Shown here one piece after another: positions 26,919-38,646 of a stretch of DNA of 64,000 nt. This DNA comes from Carnegiea gigantea (taxonomy: Eukaryota > Streptophyta > Magnoliopsida > Caryophyllales > Cactaceae). A program made the position numbers and the translations under genes. The notes beneath the pieces are model-generated. The model was not told where the DNA came from. It worked only from the letters and a program-made list of their open reading frames with translations, and ran no database searches. Numbering within the stretch: position 1 is the first letter of the stretch; each line of letters begins with the position of its first letter. The stretch spans positions 2,388,001-2,452,000 of the forward strand of contig JAKOGI010000002.1 of NCBI GenBank assembly GCA_029747015.1, read 5' to 3'.

Positions 26919-28000
26919 TCTTTTCTTCGTTCGCGCACCTCAATCACCAAACCCTAAAGCCACCATGGGGTCGTGATTCAGCAGCCACAAGGGACGACGA
27001 TGGTCGGGGAAGTATTGTGGGGTGATTCCGACCACTGTCCAATGCTTTTAGTAGCGGGTCATGGTTGTTGGAGGTTTGGCGGTGGCTATGATGGCGGTCG
27101 AAATGGCAATCGATTGGAGTAGGTAAGGTCACCGGCAACCTCTGAATCTGGCGGTGTCATTACGGTGTTGGATGTCGAAGGGTAGTAGCCGGTAGCGATG
27201 GTGAGCTAGTGGTGGTGGTGAGGAAGATAGAGGCAGCAAATGAATGGGGGATTGAAACTTGAAGCTTGAGGATTGAAACTTGAAACGTGAGGATTCAAGT
27301 CCTCAACCCTTTCTTGCTCACCAAACACCCCCTCATTCAATTCTTATAGAAGGGCAATAATAATGAATGAAGCTTCTTTTTTTAATTTTATTATTTTTTT
27401 TCCAAAAAGAGTGAATTATCCAAATTAAAGTGAAGCTATGAGGAGAAATGCTTAAATCGGATTTTTCTGACGTACAAAATTAATGGGAAGTGCTAAAATT
27501 GGATTTTCTGACCTACAAAATTAATGGCTAGTTCATGTGCACCTATGCTTTTGAGCTTCTTGCGTTTGGATTGTTGCACAAGATTGTGACTTTTCATACA
27601 TGATCGAACGACTTCAATCCAATGGTAGAAAGATTGTAGGGGGCCTCCCTTGCAGTATTAATATTCAATTTCTCTAGGCAAGTAACGATGCATAACCAGT
27701 ATTTCTTTTTTATTTATTTATTTTTTGAAGAAGAAGTTTATTATAATTAGTCTTCCTAACCCTTTGTCCATTTGCAAGAACAGTATAGATGGGGACCCAA
27801 ATCACTGCTGCTACAATGTCATGTACATTTTCCCTATGGGCCACTGGTGGCCCATGTAGAGACAATACTAACAAATCCTACGATATGTTGTTGTGGTACA
27901 CATTTCTCATTTCTCCTTTAGGCTAGGCCTCGCATGACATGTCTGGGCCCATGAGTGGGTATCAACCGCCATAACTAAATGGGTTGGCCCATCCATAACC
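26919..28000. other. Intergenic, no gene seen
   Basis: The GC-richer part (26930-27250) suggests old coding or repeat sequence, but no frame stays open with a recognisable domain. Confidence 0.45.
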
Positions 28001-28020
28001 GATTATGTTCTATAATTCAT

Positions 28021-28182
28021 TTTTTTGGGGGTTTCATGTCATTCATTTCATTAGAGTCCAGCCGCTATTGGCCCAATAAGAGGCAGAACTCTTCCATCAC
28101 AAATTTTCTCTATTCGTAAAATTCGAACCCGATATTTTACTTAAGGCGAAAAAGTGTGAAACCACTTGAACCAACTTATGTT
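28021..28182 (-). mobile_element. tRNA-derived SINE, copy 2, with target duplication
   Basis: On the minus strand it starts AAGTTGGTTCAAGTGG (A-box-like), has GGGTTCGAATTTT (B-box-like), shares the agagaaaatttgtgatgg and tattgggcc segments with copy 1, and ends in an A-rich tail (CCCCAAAAAA). It is flanked by a 19-20 bp direct repeat reading close to ATGTTCTA(T/C)AATTCAT, at 28001-28020 and 28183-28201. The repeats differ by one base and one indel. Confidence 0.82.
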
Positions 28183-28201
28183 GATATGTTCTACAATTCA
28201 T

Positions 28202-29119
28202 ACACATCCACTATTTTCAACATGTGGCCCGTGTGAGTTACGCTCTGTTCGCTTGTGTTGGCGGACTCCCTGCTTGAGTGGTGAACCATCCAGGCATGAT
28301 CCTCTTTAAAGGATGATCTAGGGGCAGACAAGTTCTAGGCAGAGGGCGGTTTCCTATGCTGCATTCCTCGTGAAGGCAGCTTGGACCCTAATGAGATGAT
28401 CTTCCATGCAATGCCTACCCCTCATAATTTTACTAGGAACAACTTTTCAATTTCAGAATAAAGCAATTCATAGTTAACATGATCATATATGAGGTTTGAA
28501 TTCTCTATCATTATTCATACAATAAAAACGTTATACTTGTAACTGTTCTTGTGAAATTGAACAATTCCATACTTGCCTAAGTGGGGGGGGGGGGGGGGGA
28601 ATTGTACTCGAACTCTTTTGTAGTAATTACAAGATTCACTGCCCACTTGCTTTTGTTGACATTTGCATGCATCAAGCCCATGTAATTTAAGGTAAAAAGG
28701 GAAGATTTCATGAGACTTGATAAACTTGTCGATTATTCTAATCGTTTTATCATTGATGTCGGCCCCTCAAGAAAGCAATGTAACTACGTGGATACAGAGA
28801 ATCGGTGCTTAGGAAATAACAGAAGGCAACATTGAAAGTGAAACTAAATGAGAGATATTAGTAGTGGTTCAACCAACCATAGTGATAACAAGCTTAACAA
28901 CTATACTACGTACATATACACTGCTGCAGGGGCTCAGGGACAAGAGAAAGGAGGAAAACTGAGAATCCTGTATGTACACTTGTCTAGATTCAAGTCCTCA
29001 ATGTACACAAAACAAAGCGACCCTATGCATGGTTTCAAATTATACAGCTTCAAGCATATACGCGCTTATGGCTGCGGGGGTCAAATGCGACTTCACTAGC
29101 CGTCAGTGGGCTAACGTTT
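28202..29119. other. Intergenic and 3' flank of the ARO gene
   Basis: A long poly-G run occurs near 28585. The last few hundred bases are probably the 3' UTR of the minus-strand ARO gene. No gene seen. Confidence 0.5.
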
Positions 29120-31027
29120 TTAATGTCTGGATTGATAGAGCTCGAGCCGAGCCTTGGCCTCGAGCAAGAGATGGTCGACCTGAGGGTCTTGCATGATGTG
29201 GCCTTGCTTGGTGGCCCATTCGAGGACGATAAGCACCTCCTCTTGGGCGAGCGCCTGGCTGTCGGGTACGTGCAAGGTTATGTAGCAAAGCAGTATCAAT
29301 GCGGGTACTTGTACCACCTGTTCTCCAAAATAGACCAACTGGATGAGGTGCTTTAACCCTCCCGCCCCTATTATGGTCTTGCAATGCACCACGTTGAGGA
29401 AGTTGGCCGAGCACGCGAACTTCACCAGCGAAATCACCGCCTCCAACATCACCTCCGTCTCCCTTTCATCAATTAGCTTCACCAGGGGCTCCACAATATG
29501 AGCCTCTGTGGCACGAAATGTCCGAGCCAGGTGCCCTATGGACTTGATAGCCGGGACTAAGAGGTCAGAGTTAGCTTCATTAACCACCTTGAGCAGCTGC
29601 TCCACTATAGCTTTGGCCGCGGGTGCTGTGGGTTTGAAGGCCATCTTTCTTAAGTCCATGTTCTCCTCTGCTACAGCAGTGATCTCCATGATAGCCAAGG
29701 CACAATTGAACTGTACTTCCGGCGGGCCTTTCTCGAGCAAGACGGCCAGGCACAAAAGCGCTCTTGACTCAGTGATGCTGCGGCATATGGATACGTTCCC
29801 TTTGGCTAGGAACCAGAGGGCACGAGCCGCCATAGCCTTCATGTGGGCCTTGGTGGCCGGGTCCTCTGTTCCTCTCCCCTTAATGCTGGCCCCTGCCAAA
29901 ACGTGGTGGTGGTGGGTATGGTGAGGCTTTCCATGCTTGGGCTTGCTAGGATCTTGACCCGCTTGCTGCAACGTCTTCTTCAGCCCAATCGCGTCCGTGA
30001 TCAAGCTAGCCATCATTTGGTCTCCCTGGTTGCCCGCATGGGGCTTCAACTGGCTCACCGCCAACGCCTCCACTGCTTCCTTCCTTTGGCTACCGCCCCC
30101 TATCACAACCGAATGCATAGACGTTTTAGTACGGTTGGCAATGTCGTATTTGCTATGCTCTTGGATCGTCTCGAAAGCGAGATGGCTCACAAGCAGTCGT
30201 ATGACGTTGTTTTGTGCAAAATGGTCTTGGCATTTGGGGTGATGGGCAGCCAACTCCGACACCGCCCAAGCCACCACAGCCTGCACCTTCATGTGGCCGT
30301 CTTTTAGTGTCTTGGCGAACACGGGCCCAACCCCAGCCTGGACAATCTGGTCCACGCTCTCTGGGTCCCGGCCAAGGAGGCCGATGCACCGGGAAGCGTT
30401 CTCCTGGCCCTCTATGTTGCCCTCCTTAACAAGCTTAAGGAGGGGTCCGACGCCGCCTTCCTCGATGATTAGGTTGCCGTAGCGCTCGTTGTCCCGGGCC
30501 AGGGACACGAGGGAGGCGGCGGCGTCGGACCTGTCGTTCAGGGAGCCGGTGGACAGGTTGGCGATCTGCTCCCATATTAGGCACAGGATGGGCTCGTTCG
30601 ACGCAATGGGAGGCAGCCCCAGGTACCCTATATCATAGTCGTCGTCCTCGCCCTTGGGGGCCGAAACGCGGAGGAGCCACGTCACATCGCCGATGGAGTT
30701 ATCGAGCTGCGACAACGTCTTGCGGAAGGCGGCGTTGGGGATGATGGTGAACAGCCGCTTCAAGACGGAACGCGCACAGCATTTGTCGACGAGGGCATAC
30801 GCCTTCTCTAAGGCCTGCTCGGTGTCGTTGATGATGCGGCGCGTGGGCCTCTCGTAGAGGTCGTTGCTGACACGCGCCGCCTGACGCAGGAGGTCGGCGA
30901 GCTTCTTGGTCTTGGCTTGGACCTCCAGGCATTCCGGCCTGAATTGAAAGGCTTCATCTGCGGATTTGCTTATCTGGTCCGCTAATTGAACCGGCCTTGT
31001 CAGGATCTGCTTCACTACCTCCCCCAT
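29120..31027 (-). CDS. ARO: ARMADILLO REPEAT ONLY (ARO) protein
   Basis: Intronless, 635 aa; Arabidopsis ARO1-4 are about 650-665 aa. It starts MGEVVKQILTRPVQLADQI. The N-terminal part (residues 1-about 150) is the plant ARO-type helical region with CCARSVLKRLFTI. About residues 180-600 form armadillo repeats, for example EEGGVGPLLKLVKEGNIEGQ, QAGVGPVFAKTLKDGH, KAIVEQLLKVVNEANSDLLV and IGAGGLKHLIQLVYFGEQ. A His-rich insertion (HHTHHHH) lies between repeats. AROs are plant proteins linked to polarised tip growth and cytoskeleton in pollen tubes and root hairs. They act through ROP signalling at the cell periphery. The third-position GC is clearly higher than in the surroundings. The frame is intact. 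Confidence 0.95.
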   Translation of the reverse strand: MGEVVKQILTRPVQLADQISKSADEAFQFRPECLEVQAKTKKLADLLRQAARVSNDLYERPTRRIINDTEQALEKAYALVDKCCARSVLKRLFTIIPNAAFRKTLSQLDNSIGDVTWLLRVSAPKGEDDDYDIGYLGLPPIASNEPILCLIWEQIANLSTGSLNDRSDAAASLVSLARDNERYGNLIIEEGGVGPLLKLVKEGNIEGQENASRCIGLLGRDPESVDQIVQAGVGPVFAKTLKDGHMKVQAVVAWAVSELAAHHPKCQDHFAQNNVIRLLVSHLAFETIQEHSKYDIANRTKTSMHSVVIGGGSQRKEAVEALAVSQLKPHAGNQGDQMMASLITDAIGLKKTLQQAGQDPSKPKHGKPHHTHHHHVLAGASIKGRGTEDPATKAHMKAMAARALWFLAKGNVSICRSITESRALLCLAVLLEKGPPEVQFNCALAIMEITAVAEENMDLRKMAFKPTAPAAKAIVEQLLKVVNEANSDLLVPAIKSIGHLARTFRATEAHIVEPLVKLIDERETEVMLEAVISLVKFACSANFLNVVHCKTIIGAGGLKHLIQLVYFGEQVVQVPALILLCYITLHVPDSQALAQEEVLIVLEWATKQGHIMQDPQVDHLLLEAKARLELYQSRH

Positions 31028-32883
31028 TCATCCAATCTTTTAACTCTACGACCTCCCCTCTAAACAAGAACAAAATTTTCTTAAAAAAACTTCCAATATA
31101 CCAGGGCACCTAGAACCCAAAAGGATTATTAAAAAAAGGGGAATGTGAGAGGAAAAGATTATCAATCGCCGGCCCCTCCTCTTGAATTCTGATGGATTCA
31201 AAATTCAAACAATAGGAAGGGCTCTCCTTGTCACTTTCAACCTTTCTCTCTCTGAACTTTACTCGAAAATGAATTGAAATGCGGGAGAAACGCCTGGAAG
31301 TGGGACTGGTTTGTTTTCATAACATATAACGGTCAGGGTCATTGAAGAGTCAACTCATATTCTGTGTTTCATAATTTCTATGGATTCTCTTTGGAGGAAA
31401 AGAAGGGAAAAAGAACCCCAGAAATTGGATGAAACGGGCTTTCAAAAATTTGTCCAGGGGGGCGATCAACTTGGTGGTAATCACTATGGCTGCTAAGGGG
31501 GAAGAGGAGGAAGGACAGAGAAAGAGAGGTGATGAAGGGGGGAGAAATGAGGAAGTAAATCAGGTAATGGCTTGACGTGATTTTCTCACACTCCAGAAAT
31601 CGGCCTTAAAAATCCTATTGGCTATTGGAGAATAAGATTCCCCTCCTGTTTTTTTTTTTTTTTTTTTTTTTGGGGGGGGGGTAGCCGAGCCTTTTAATCT
31701 TTTCATTTAATTTATTTTTTGTTCCCTTAACTCCATCAGGTATTGAGGTTTCGTCGTTGACGGTGGGAGAGGCAATAGATCGGGTTTGAGTCGGATAAAT
31801 CATCATTCACATTCATCACCCCCTTTAATCAGTTTCATCTTATCCATCCATTATCTGCAAAAATCTCATCCGATTCATTCATCCATAATTCGCGAGTGAA
31901 AACCGACGGATCGAGTTGCAAACCAGTGATGAAAGTTTATATGTAATATGTTAGCAAATTTTTATTAAAAAAAAGTAAACTGTCTTTCAAAAGTTTAAAA
32001 TATATATTTTAGGTATAAGGAACAAATAAATACATATTCATCATTATTAGTTGTACAACTTTAATATTCATCGTGGTACACCGACATGTATAAACTGACG
32101 CTCTAATTGGGTCAAATCCTATTTGTAAAGACATATTGTACATATAATTTTACAAACGTACAAAATTATATATAAAAAGATGATTTGCATAGTTCATTCA
32201 TTCCTTTCTCAATTTGATACATGACAATATCAATTTTAAATCAAGACAAGACACTTAAAAAATATCTTCTAACAAAATAATTATCATTTTGTTCTCAAGT
32301 ATACATTTTGCTTACGTGGCCCCTACGAGTACTCTATGCTGCATGATATACGATATATAGACGAAATGCAAAGTCAAAAGTGCACACTCAAGGAAAGAGT
32401 CAGAATCTAAAAAGATAATAAATGCATAATCATATTTAATCGGATTTAAAATTTTATAAACTCTTAATTACGCAAATTTTATTCGATCATACTTGAAAAA
32501 TCTTACTAAAACTGAACCATGTAATTCCTGAATTGTTGGCGAAGGTAGGATTCAGGTGAATATATATACAAGCGTTTCCCAATTAAAGACCTTAAATTGT
32601 CAAGGGGTTCACCTCATGAAATTCATACACAATAATCACGTCGGTAAAGACGACAGTGAAATGGGGGAAGCTGACGATGCTCCCAGAGAGCCACTGTTCA
32701 ATGGATGAGGCCATGCATCCCCAAAATTGCAAAAGGATGCTGATTGTATTCTCCCCCGTCTGAACATCACAACATAACGTACGTTAACTTTTTACGAAAG
32801 CTCAGCTAAGCCACTGGCTTGTACTTCAGTTCACGGGTCTCTTCATTTTCGCTTCTTCCTCTTTGGCTTGATAATCTTTGACT

Positions 32884-32885
<2 letters not shown>
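31028..32885. other. ARO upstream region and intergenic
   Basis: Contains the presumed ARO promoter and leader. A T-run followed by a G-run lies at about 31648-31680. No gene seen. Confidence 0.5.

Positions 32886-32945
<60 letters not shown>
32886..32945. repeat. (AT)n microsatellite, left flank of copia element
   Basis: About 30 AT units directly beside the LTR. A second AT run flanks the other end of the element at 36386-36408. Confidence 0.95.
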
Positions 32946-32950
<5 letters not shown>

Positions 32951-33160
32951 AGAAAACATATTACATTAATTTACAAGAGTTACAATATATAGGAATACAA
33001 CAGTAGTCAGTTGAGGAAAGCAAAATCATAGCCTACAAACTAGGAGAGTATCACGCTATTTAGCCTACAAACTAGGAGAGTATCACGCTATTATTCTAGG
33101 AGATAAACACAACAGGAAATATATTAAAGACTAGATAAGCTTTAGGAGTTATCCTTTACA
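32946..33160 (-). repeat. 3' LTR of copia element
   Basis: The inner end TGTAAAGG is at 33160. The outer end is blurred by the AT microsatellite. It contains two perfect 32-bp tandem copies at 33029-33060 and 33061-33092. Confidence 0.8.
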
Positions 33161-36100
33161 CGCCCCCGCAAGATGGAGGATCCATCGGATACACCAATCT
33201 TGGAACGAAATCTGGTGAACATGGTGCGAGACAGAGGCTTAGTAAGTACATCAGCAAGTTGATCAGCAGAGCGAACATGAATAACTCTGAGCTTGTTGGC
33301 AGCTACTAACTCACGAACGAAAAAATAATCCAATGCAACATGCTTCATACGAGAGTGAAAGACTGGATTCTTGCAAACATGAAGAGCACTTAAATTATCA
33401 CAATGAAGTAGGGGTGGCTTTGATAACGAGACGCGAAGTTCAGTAAGAAGTTTCTGAACCCACTGAAGTTCAGCTGCTGCATTAGCCAAAGCTCGGTACT
33501 CTGCCTCTGTAGAAGACCGGGACACACTTTTTTTTCGGGTAGACTTCCAAGAGATAATATTGGGGCCAACGTAAAGAACATAAGCAGTGGTAGAGCGACC
33601 CTCGTCATTGAGGCCGCCCCAATCAGAGTCAGAGAAGGCTGTGAGAGACATAGGAACCTGATTGGACAAAAATAGGCCGTGAAAAAGAGTACCCTTAAGA
33701 TAGCGCAAGACGCGTTTAAGAGCAAGCCAATGAGCATCGGTGGGAGCATGCATGACTTGTGCCAGTTTGTTGACCGCGAAAGAAACATCGGGACGAGTCA
33801 GTGAGAGGTACTGTAAGCGGCCAAGAATACGTCGATAGGCTGAAGCATCGACAGCTTTGGCAGAGGTCGTGGAGACAGGAACAGAAGGAGCAATCATTGG
33901 TGTTGCAATTGCCTTTGCATCAGTCATAGACGCATCTTCAAGAATGTTCTGAATATATTGTGATTGAGATAAAAAGAGACCATTCTGTGTAGAAACAACT
34001 TCAACACCTAGAAAATGGCTCAAGGAGCCCAAATCTTTCAAGGAGAACGCCATAGCCAAGGAGTGTACAAACCGATCCAAAAATTCAGATGAGTTTCCAG
34101 TCAGTATTATATCATCCACATAGACCAAAAAATAGGCAATCACACCAGCCCGATGGTATATGAACAAAGATGTATCCGAGTGAGATTTTACAAAACCGGA
34201 AGTAAGGAGAAAGCGAGATAGAGCTTCATACCATGCACGAGGGGCCTGTTTGAGACCATACAAAGCCTTAGACAACTTGCAGACATGATTTGGAAAATCT
34301 GTAGAAACATAACCGGGAGGTTGCTCCATGAAAACTTGTTCTTGCAACCTGCCATGAAGAAAGGCATTATTCACATCAAGTTGCCTGAGAGGCCAATGAT
34401 TAGCCAGAGCAATACTGAGAACAATCCGTATAGTTACTGGTTTCATCACTGGACTAAAAGTTTCAGAGTAGTCGCGGCCTTCCTCTTGAAGAAAGCCTTT
34501 AGCAACAAGCCTGGCTTTATATCGATCAATTGTCCCATCTGCCTTGCGCTTGACGCGAAACACCCACTTACAACCGATTGGGCGTTGAGAAGGGCGAGGA
34601 ACCAAAACCCAAGTCTGATTCCGAAGTAAGGCATGATACTCCTCATCCATCGCAGCCCGCCACCGGGTGTCCTTGAGAGCTTGAGCAATGGTCTTGGGCT
34701 CATGAGTAAGAGGGAGAGGATGCTTTGTGACATGATTAGCAGAAGGAGGAGTAGACACAAACTCAGAATTAAAATATTTGGTGTTGGGCCGCCGAATGCG
34801 AACCGGACGAGAAGTTGACGGACAATTGGAATTTAGAGGTGACGAGGGAGGCACAGGAGGCTGGATAATCGGAGGAGTGGGCAACGAAGTAGTAGAGGAC
34901 GTTGGTAGGGAAGGAGATGAGGTAGCTGACGGGGAAGATGGAAGAGGTGGACAGGAGGGTAGAGGACTAGAGTGGACAACCGGGTTGAAAATCGAAGAAT
35001 CTGAATGGAGAAAAGAAGGAACTGATTGAGAAGATGATGGCAAAGAACTAGGAGAGGAGAAAGGATAGATATGAGAGATAAACTGAACATGACGAGAAAG
35101 GTATACTCGATTGGTGGAGAGATCAAGACATTTGTAAGCTGACTGAGTTGTGGAATAGCCAACAAAAACACACGGAGTTGAGCGAGGTTGGAGTTTATTT
35201 TGTGTGTAAGGACGGAGCCACGGATAACATAAACATCCAAACGGTTGAAGTTTGAGATAATTTGGGTGAGCACGAAAGAGAGCATGATAAGGACTGTGAT
35301 TTTGGAGAAGAGGAGTAGGCATGCGATTAATAAGATATGCAGCAGTTTGAAAAGCATATGACCAATAAGAGATGGGCATACAAGCATGATGGAGCATAGA
35401 CAGACCCGTTTCAACAATGTGACGATGACGTCGCTCAGAAGTGCCGTTATGCTCCGGAGTGTGAGGAGGAGTGGTGAAATGAGATATACCAAAAGAGCTT
35501 AATAGAGGTCGTAATTTAAGAAATTCTCCTCCATTGTCAGAAAAGATTGAGACAATCTTCCGCCTAAAAAAGGTTTCCACAAGATTCTTAAAATGGGGAA
35601 AAATTTTGAAGACATCAGATTTACGAGATAAGGGATATAACCAGACATACTTGGTGAAATGATCTACAAAAATCACATAATAAAGGCAGCCATCAACGGA
35701 GGGTTCTTTACAAGACCAAACATCAGAATAAAGTAATTCAAGAGGCATAGTACTTGTAAAAGAATTCTCATAAAAAGGAAGCTTATGACTTTTAGCAATG
35801 GAGCAAGAAGCACAATGAAATTGTTGAATGTCTTTTGAAGAAAAAGACTTATTACAACTACGTAACATGGATAAAAGAGTATTATTTGAAGGATGACCCA
35901 GACTGTGATGGAAATCCGAAAGAGAACCGCGAGTAAGGAAAGACGCCTGTGGCATTAACCGAGGAGGACGTGCGTAATACACGCCTTGAATGTTATCACC
36001 GGTGAGAAGTTTCGCCCCCGTTTTCAGATCCTTGACATGAAAAGAGAAAGGAAAGAATTCAACGGAAACTTGGTTAGATTGACACAATTGAGAAACAGAG

Positions 36101-36225
36101 ACAAGATTACGACGTAGGTGAGGAACACAAAATACATTAGATAAGGCAAGAGAACGATACGGAGTAGAAATAGAAGTATGACCAGTATGAGTTATTTTGA
36201 GACCATTACCATTTGAGGAATACAA
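33142..36225 (-). CDS. Ty1-copia Pol polyprotein, N-terminally truncated
   Basis: Open frame of 1,027 codons with no internal stop, beginning at a TTG codon in the deletion joint rather than at an ATG. Domains in order: end of protease region; GAG pre-integrase zinc site ([10 protein letters not shown], then CASC) at about 105-145; integrase core with [19 protein letters not shown] and [10 protein letters not shown] (about 185-270); reverse transcriptase with [41 protein letters not shown] and YVDDIILTG (about 510-755); RNase H with [18 protein letters not shown] and [20 protein letters not shown] (about 860-980). The stop lies within the 3' LTR. Gag, and the protease active site, are gone. 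Replication would need proteins from another copy. Confidence 0.93.
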   Translation of the reverse strand: MYSSNGNGLKITHTGHTSISTPYRSLALSNVFCVPHLRRNLVSVSQLCQSNQVSVEFFPFSFHVKDLKTGAKLLTGDNIQGVYYARPPRLMPQASFLTRGSLSDFHHSLGHPSNNTLLSMLRSCNKSFSSKDIQQFHCASCSIAKSHKLPFYENSFTSTMPLELLYSDVWSCKEPSVDGCLYYVIFVDHFTKYVWLYPLSRKSDVFKIFPHFKNLVETFFRRKIVSIFSDNGGEFLKLRPLLSSFGISHFTTPPHTPEHNGTSERRHRHIVETGLSMLHHACMPISYWSYAFQTAAYLINRMPTPLLQNHSPYHALFRAHPNYLKLQPFGCLCYPWLRPYTQNKLQPRSTPCVFVGYSTTQSAYKCLDLSTNRVYLSRHVQFISHIYPFSSPSSLPSSSQSVPSFLHSDSSIFNPVVHSSPLPSCPPLPSSPSATSSPSLPTSSTTSLPTPPIIQPPVPPSSPLNSNCPSTSRPVRIRRPNTKYFNSEFVSTPPSANHVTKHPLPLTHEPKTIAQALKDTRWRAAMDEEYHALLRNQTWVLVPRPSQRPIGCKWVFRVKRKADGTIDRYKARLVAKGFLQEEGRDYSETFSPVMKPVTIRIVLSIALANHWPLRQLDVNNAFLHGRLQEQVFMEQPPGYVSTDFPNHVCKLSKALYGLKQAPRAWYEALSRFLLTSGFVKSHSDTSLFIYHRAGVIAYFLVYVDDIILTGNSSEFLDRFVHSLAMAFSLKDLGSLSHFLGVEVVSTQNGLFLSQSQYIQNILEDASMTDAKAIATPMIAPSVPVSTTSAKAVDASAYRRILGRLQYLSLTRPDVSFAVNKLAQVMHAPTDAHWLALKRVLRYLKGTLFHGLFLSNQVPMSLTAFSDSDWGGLNDEGRSTTAYVLYVGPNIISWKSTRKKSVSRSSTEAEYRALANAAAELQWVQKLLTELRVSLSKPPLLHCDNLSALHVCKNPVFHSRMKHVALDYFFVRELVAANKLRVIHVRSADQLADVLTKPLSRTMFTRFRSKIGVSDGSSILRGRVKDNS

Positions 36226-36385
36226 CAGTAGTCAGTTGAGGAAAGCAAAATCATAGCCTACAAACTAGGAGAGTATCACGCTATTTAGCCTACAAACTAG
36301 GAGAGTATCACGCTATTATTCTAGGAGATAAACACAACAGGAAATATATTAAAGACTAGATAAGCTTTAGGAGTTATCCTTTACA
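36216..36385 (-). repeat. 5' LTR of copia element, truncated
   Basis: 170 bp identical by eye to 32991-33160, including the 32-bp tandem duplication. The downstream part of the LTR is missing at the deletion joint. Confidence 0.85.
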
Positions 36386-36408
36386 TATATATATATATAT
36401 ATATATAT
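36386..36408. repeat. (AT)n microsatellite, right flank of copia element
   Basis: AT run abutting the outer end of the 5' LTR. Confidence 0.9.
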
Positions 36409-36462
36409 GGTGGACAAAACTGATCAACAGACACACATCAAGATATATGAATGTTTTAAAAC

Positions 36463-37030
36463 TGTTAGAGTATAAATTTATTTCTGCTCCTTCAATCATA
36501 AGTTTAAGTTTTTATTTGGGATGGTTGTTGAACATAGTATCATAGTCTTTCTCACTGAGAGTTCTGAAGTTTAAATCTCAACAGCTCTCATATTGATTCG
36601 TTACGCAAGATCATGGGAGCATTTGCAGCAGTCATACTTTAAGCCCAAAGGATATTCGCAGGAGAGGGCTTGTTAGAGTATAAACTTATTCCTGAACCTT
36701 CAACTATAAGTTTAAACTTTTGGTTGAGATGGTTCTTGAACAAAAACTTTAATTGCTCAAATCTCATCCATCTAGCCAGTTGCTAGAGAGAGTATAATAC
36801 TTTTTCTTGAATCTTCAACTTTGTGTTAGCATAACTATTTGGTTGAGTTAACTATTGAGTATGATATTTAAGTCCCTGTAAGTAAGTGAGACAATCTCGT
36901 TACCCCATATATTGATTATTGCAGTATCCATGCTTTGAGTCCAAATAGCATTTGCATTGTAGAGCTTGTTAAATAACACGTTTGCTATTCCTTCGACTAT
37001 CCACTAAAACATTTGGTTAAAACAATTCTC
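36463..37030. repeat. Degenerate ~120-200 bp tandem repeat
   Basis: The phrase gttagagtataaa(t/c)ttatt(c/t)ctg, then ccttcaa(c/t), then ttggttgagatggtt recurs at 36463, 36671, 36785 and, more diverged, 36968. It is repeat-like and non-coding. Confidence 0.6.
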
Positions 37031-38646
37031 GGAAACTGTCCTCTGCTAATTTTGGAAAGTTGTCAGAATGTGGATTCTCACCAACAATGCATACCGGCAC
37101 ATGATGTGAGCCATTTCATTTAGGGTTTGGATCATCAACTGCCTTATCTTTGACAATGTCTTTTTTTGTATTAGGAGAATATAATCAATCGTGGGAATTA
37201 ATGAAGGGTACAAAGTTGTGATGACGAATAAGTATACTAGCTTTCTAACTCATATTTGATTGACGTATTTACTCTGAAAATATGATTATTGGAAAAGTCA
37301 TACACTTATATAAATCCTCTAAAAAGAGGCCGAAACCTCCTTATTCATGTTGGTGGTGCTTCTTTGCATGAGAGGAGATAATGAAGCCTTGCAATGCTTG
37401 GATATTTGCATGTATCATGCTTGCAGAAATACTAGCGACTGGAAAATGTTGTCTAATGGCTACTCATTAACCGTTCTCCCCAACTAAGAAAGATGAGTAA
37501 CACATGCATGCATCAATTCATATGTGCGGGCAGTATATCATAGTTTCAGAGTTTCACAAGTGTAGAAGCTGTTCCTGTAATAATGATGTTCCTTTCCAAT
37601 TTCCATAAGATGTAGTCGGTTTGCCTGCCTAGATTGCTTCCAATTATTTCTTGACCAAATTGATATCGACAGCAAACGGTAATCACATTGAATAATAACG
37701 ACTTATGCATGAGTAAATTAGCATTTTAAGAATACCTAGATTATGTAAGAATTTGACTAAAAGCATATACTGATAATTTGATGTGGGACAGAAACTCAAG
37801 TCATCACTCATAAATTTTCCATGGGATGTGACATTAGAACGTAAAAAAAAAATAAAAAAAAAAAGGACAACCTGGTGCACAAACATCCCGTGCTCACGCC
37901 AAGTCCGAAGAAGGGCCCCATCCTAAGAGGTGAATTGTAGGCAACCCTAACCTGACTTTGTCATTAACGTTGGAAAGTATTATTGAAAAATCTCCACTAT
38001 TTTCAACTGTTCAGGTTGAGCAAAATAGTTGATGTGGCAGATACTAATTGAAACTGTTCAATCTGTCAAAAGTAGCTACCGTCCGAATCCCACCTATATC
38101 GCTATGTTAATATGCAAAAAAAGTATGATGATAAATTGCAAATGTGCATCACCAAAGTAATGGCCATACTCCAAATGACCTTACTGTGACCGAGTCCAAA
38201 TGCAATAACTGAATCAACTCAGCATCATGGGCACTGATTTGCACGTTGGTAACCAGGTGTCATGGAACTGGATCGGTATTCAACAGAGGACGAGCTCGTT
38301 GGGAGGATCGAAAAACAGGTAAAGACGAGGGGGAAACCAGCTGAAAAGAGATGTGAATTGAACACATGCTCTTCTAATCAAGGCCAAATGTTCATCACAG
38401 AACTTTCTTTGACTTCTGTATATGTATATTGCTTATTTACGAAAGCATGCTCTATGTTGGGAAGCTTCAAGTTTGCCTGGGTTACTTACATTACAAATAA
38501 GATACAAATAAGATAAAGAAGTAGCCCCCACCTTTGATCTTTTGAATTTATATATGTAATAGTAGAAGTATCTTCCACCTTTGATCTTTTGATTTTATGT
38601 ATGTAATAGTATGATTTCATGTAAAGCGGTAATACGGAACAGCTGT
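37031..38646. other. Intergenic and MADS gene 3' flank
   Basis: No gene recognised. The part just below 38646 is probably 3' UTR of the MADS gene. A direct repeat of about 40 bp (cctttgatcttttgaatttatatatgtaatag-like) occurs at 38530-38560 and 38578-38610. Confidence 0.45.

Larger units (their letters stand above)
32946..36385 (-). mobile_element. Young Ty1-copia retrotransposon, gag and leader deleted
   Basis: The element runs on the minus strand. The 5' LTR piece (36216-36385) starts TGTAAAGGATAACTCC and the 3' LTR is at about 32946-33160. The shared 170 bp (32991-33160 and 36216-36385) show no difference by eye. A G-rich polypurine tract lies just before the 3' LTR (33161-33175). The 5' LTR is cut off inside a TGTATTCCT-like stretch and joined directly to the protease/pre-integrase region, so the rest of the LTR, the PBS and gag are missing. 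It cannot be autonomous. It sits between AT microsatellites, so the TSD cannot be read. Confidence 0.9.

Noticed and set aside
29508..30932. Several frames opposite or shifted within the ARO gene
   Set aside because: They are shadows of a GC-rich 635-codon gene that has an unmistakable family match.
34446..35492. Frames of 104-219 codons within the copia pol
   Set aside because: They are shadows of the intact 1,027-codon pol frame.
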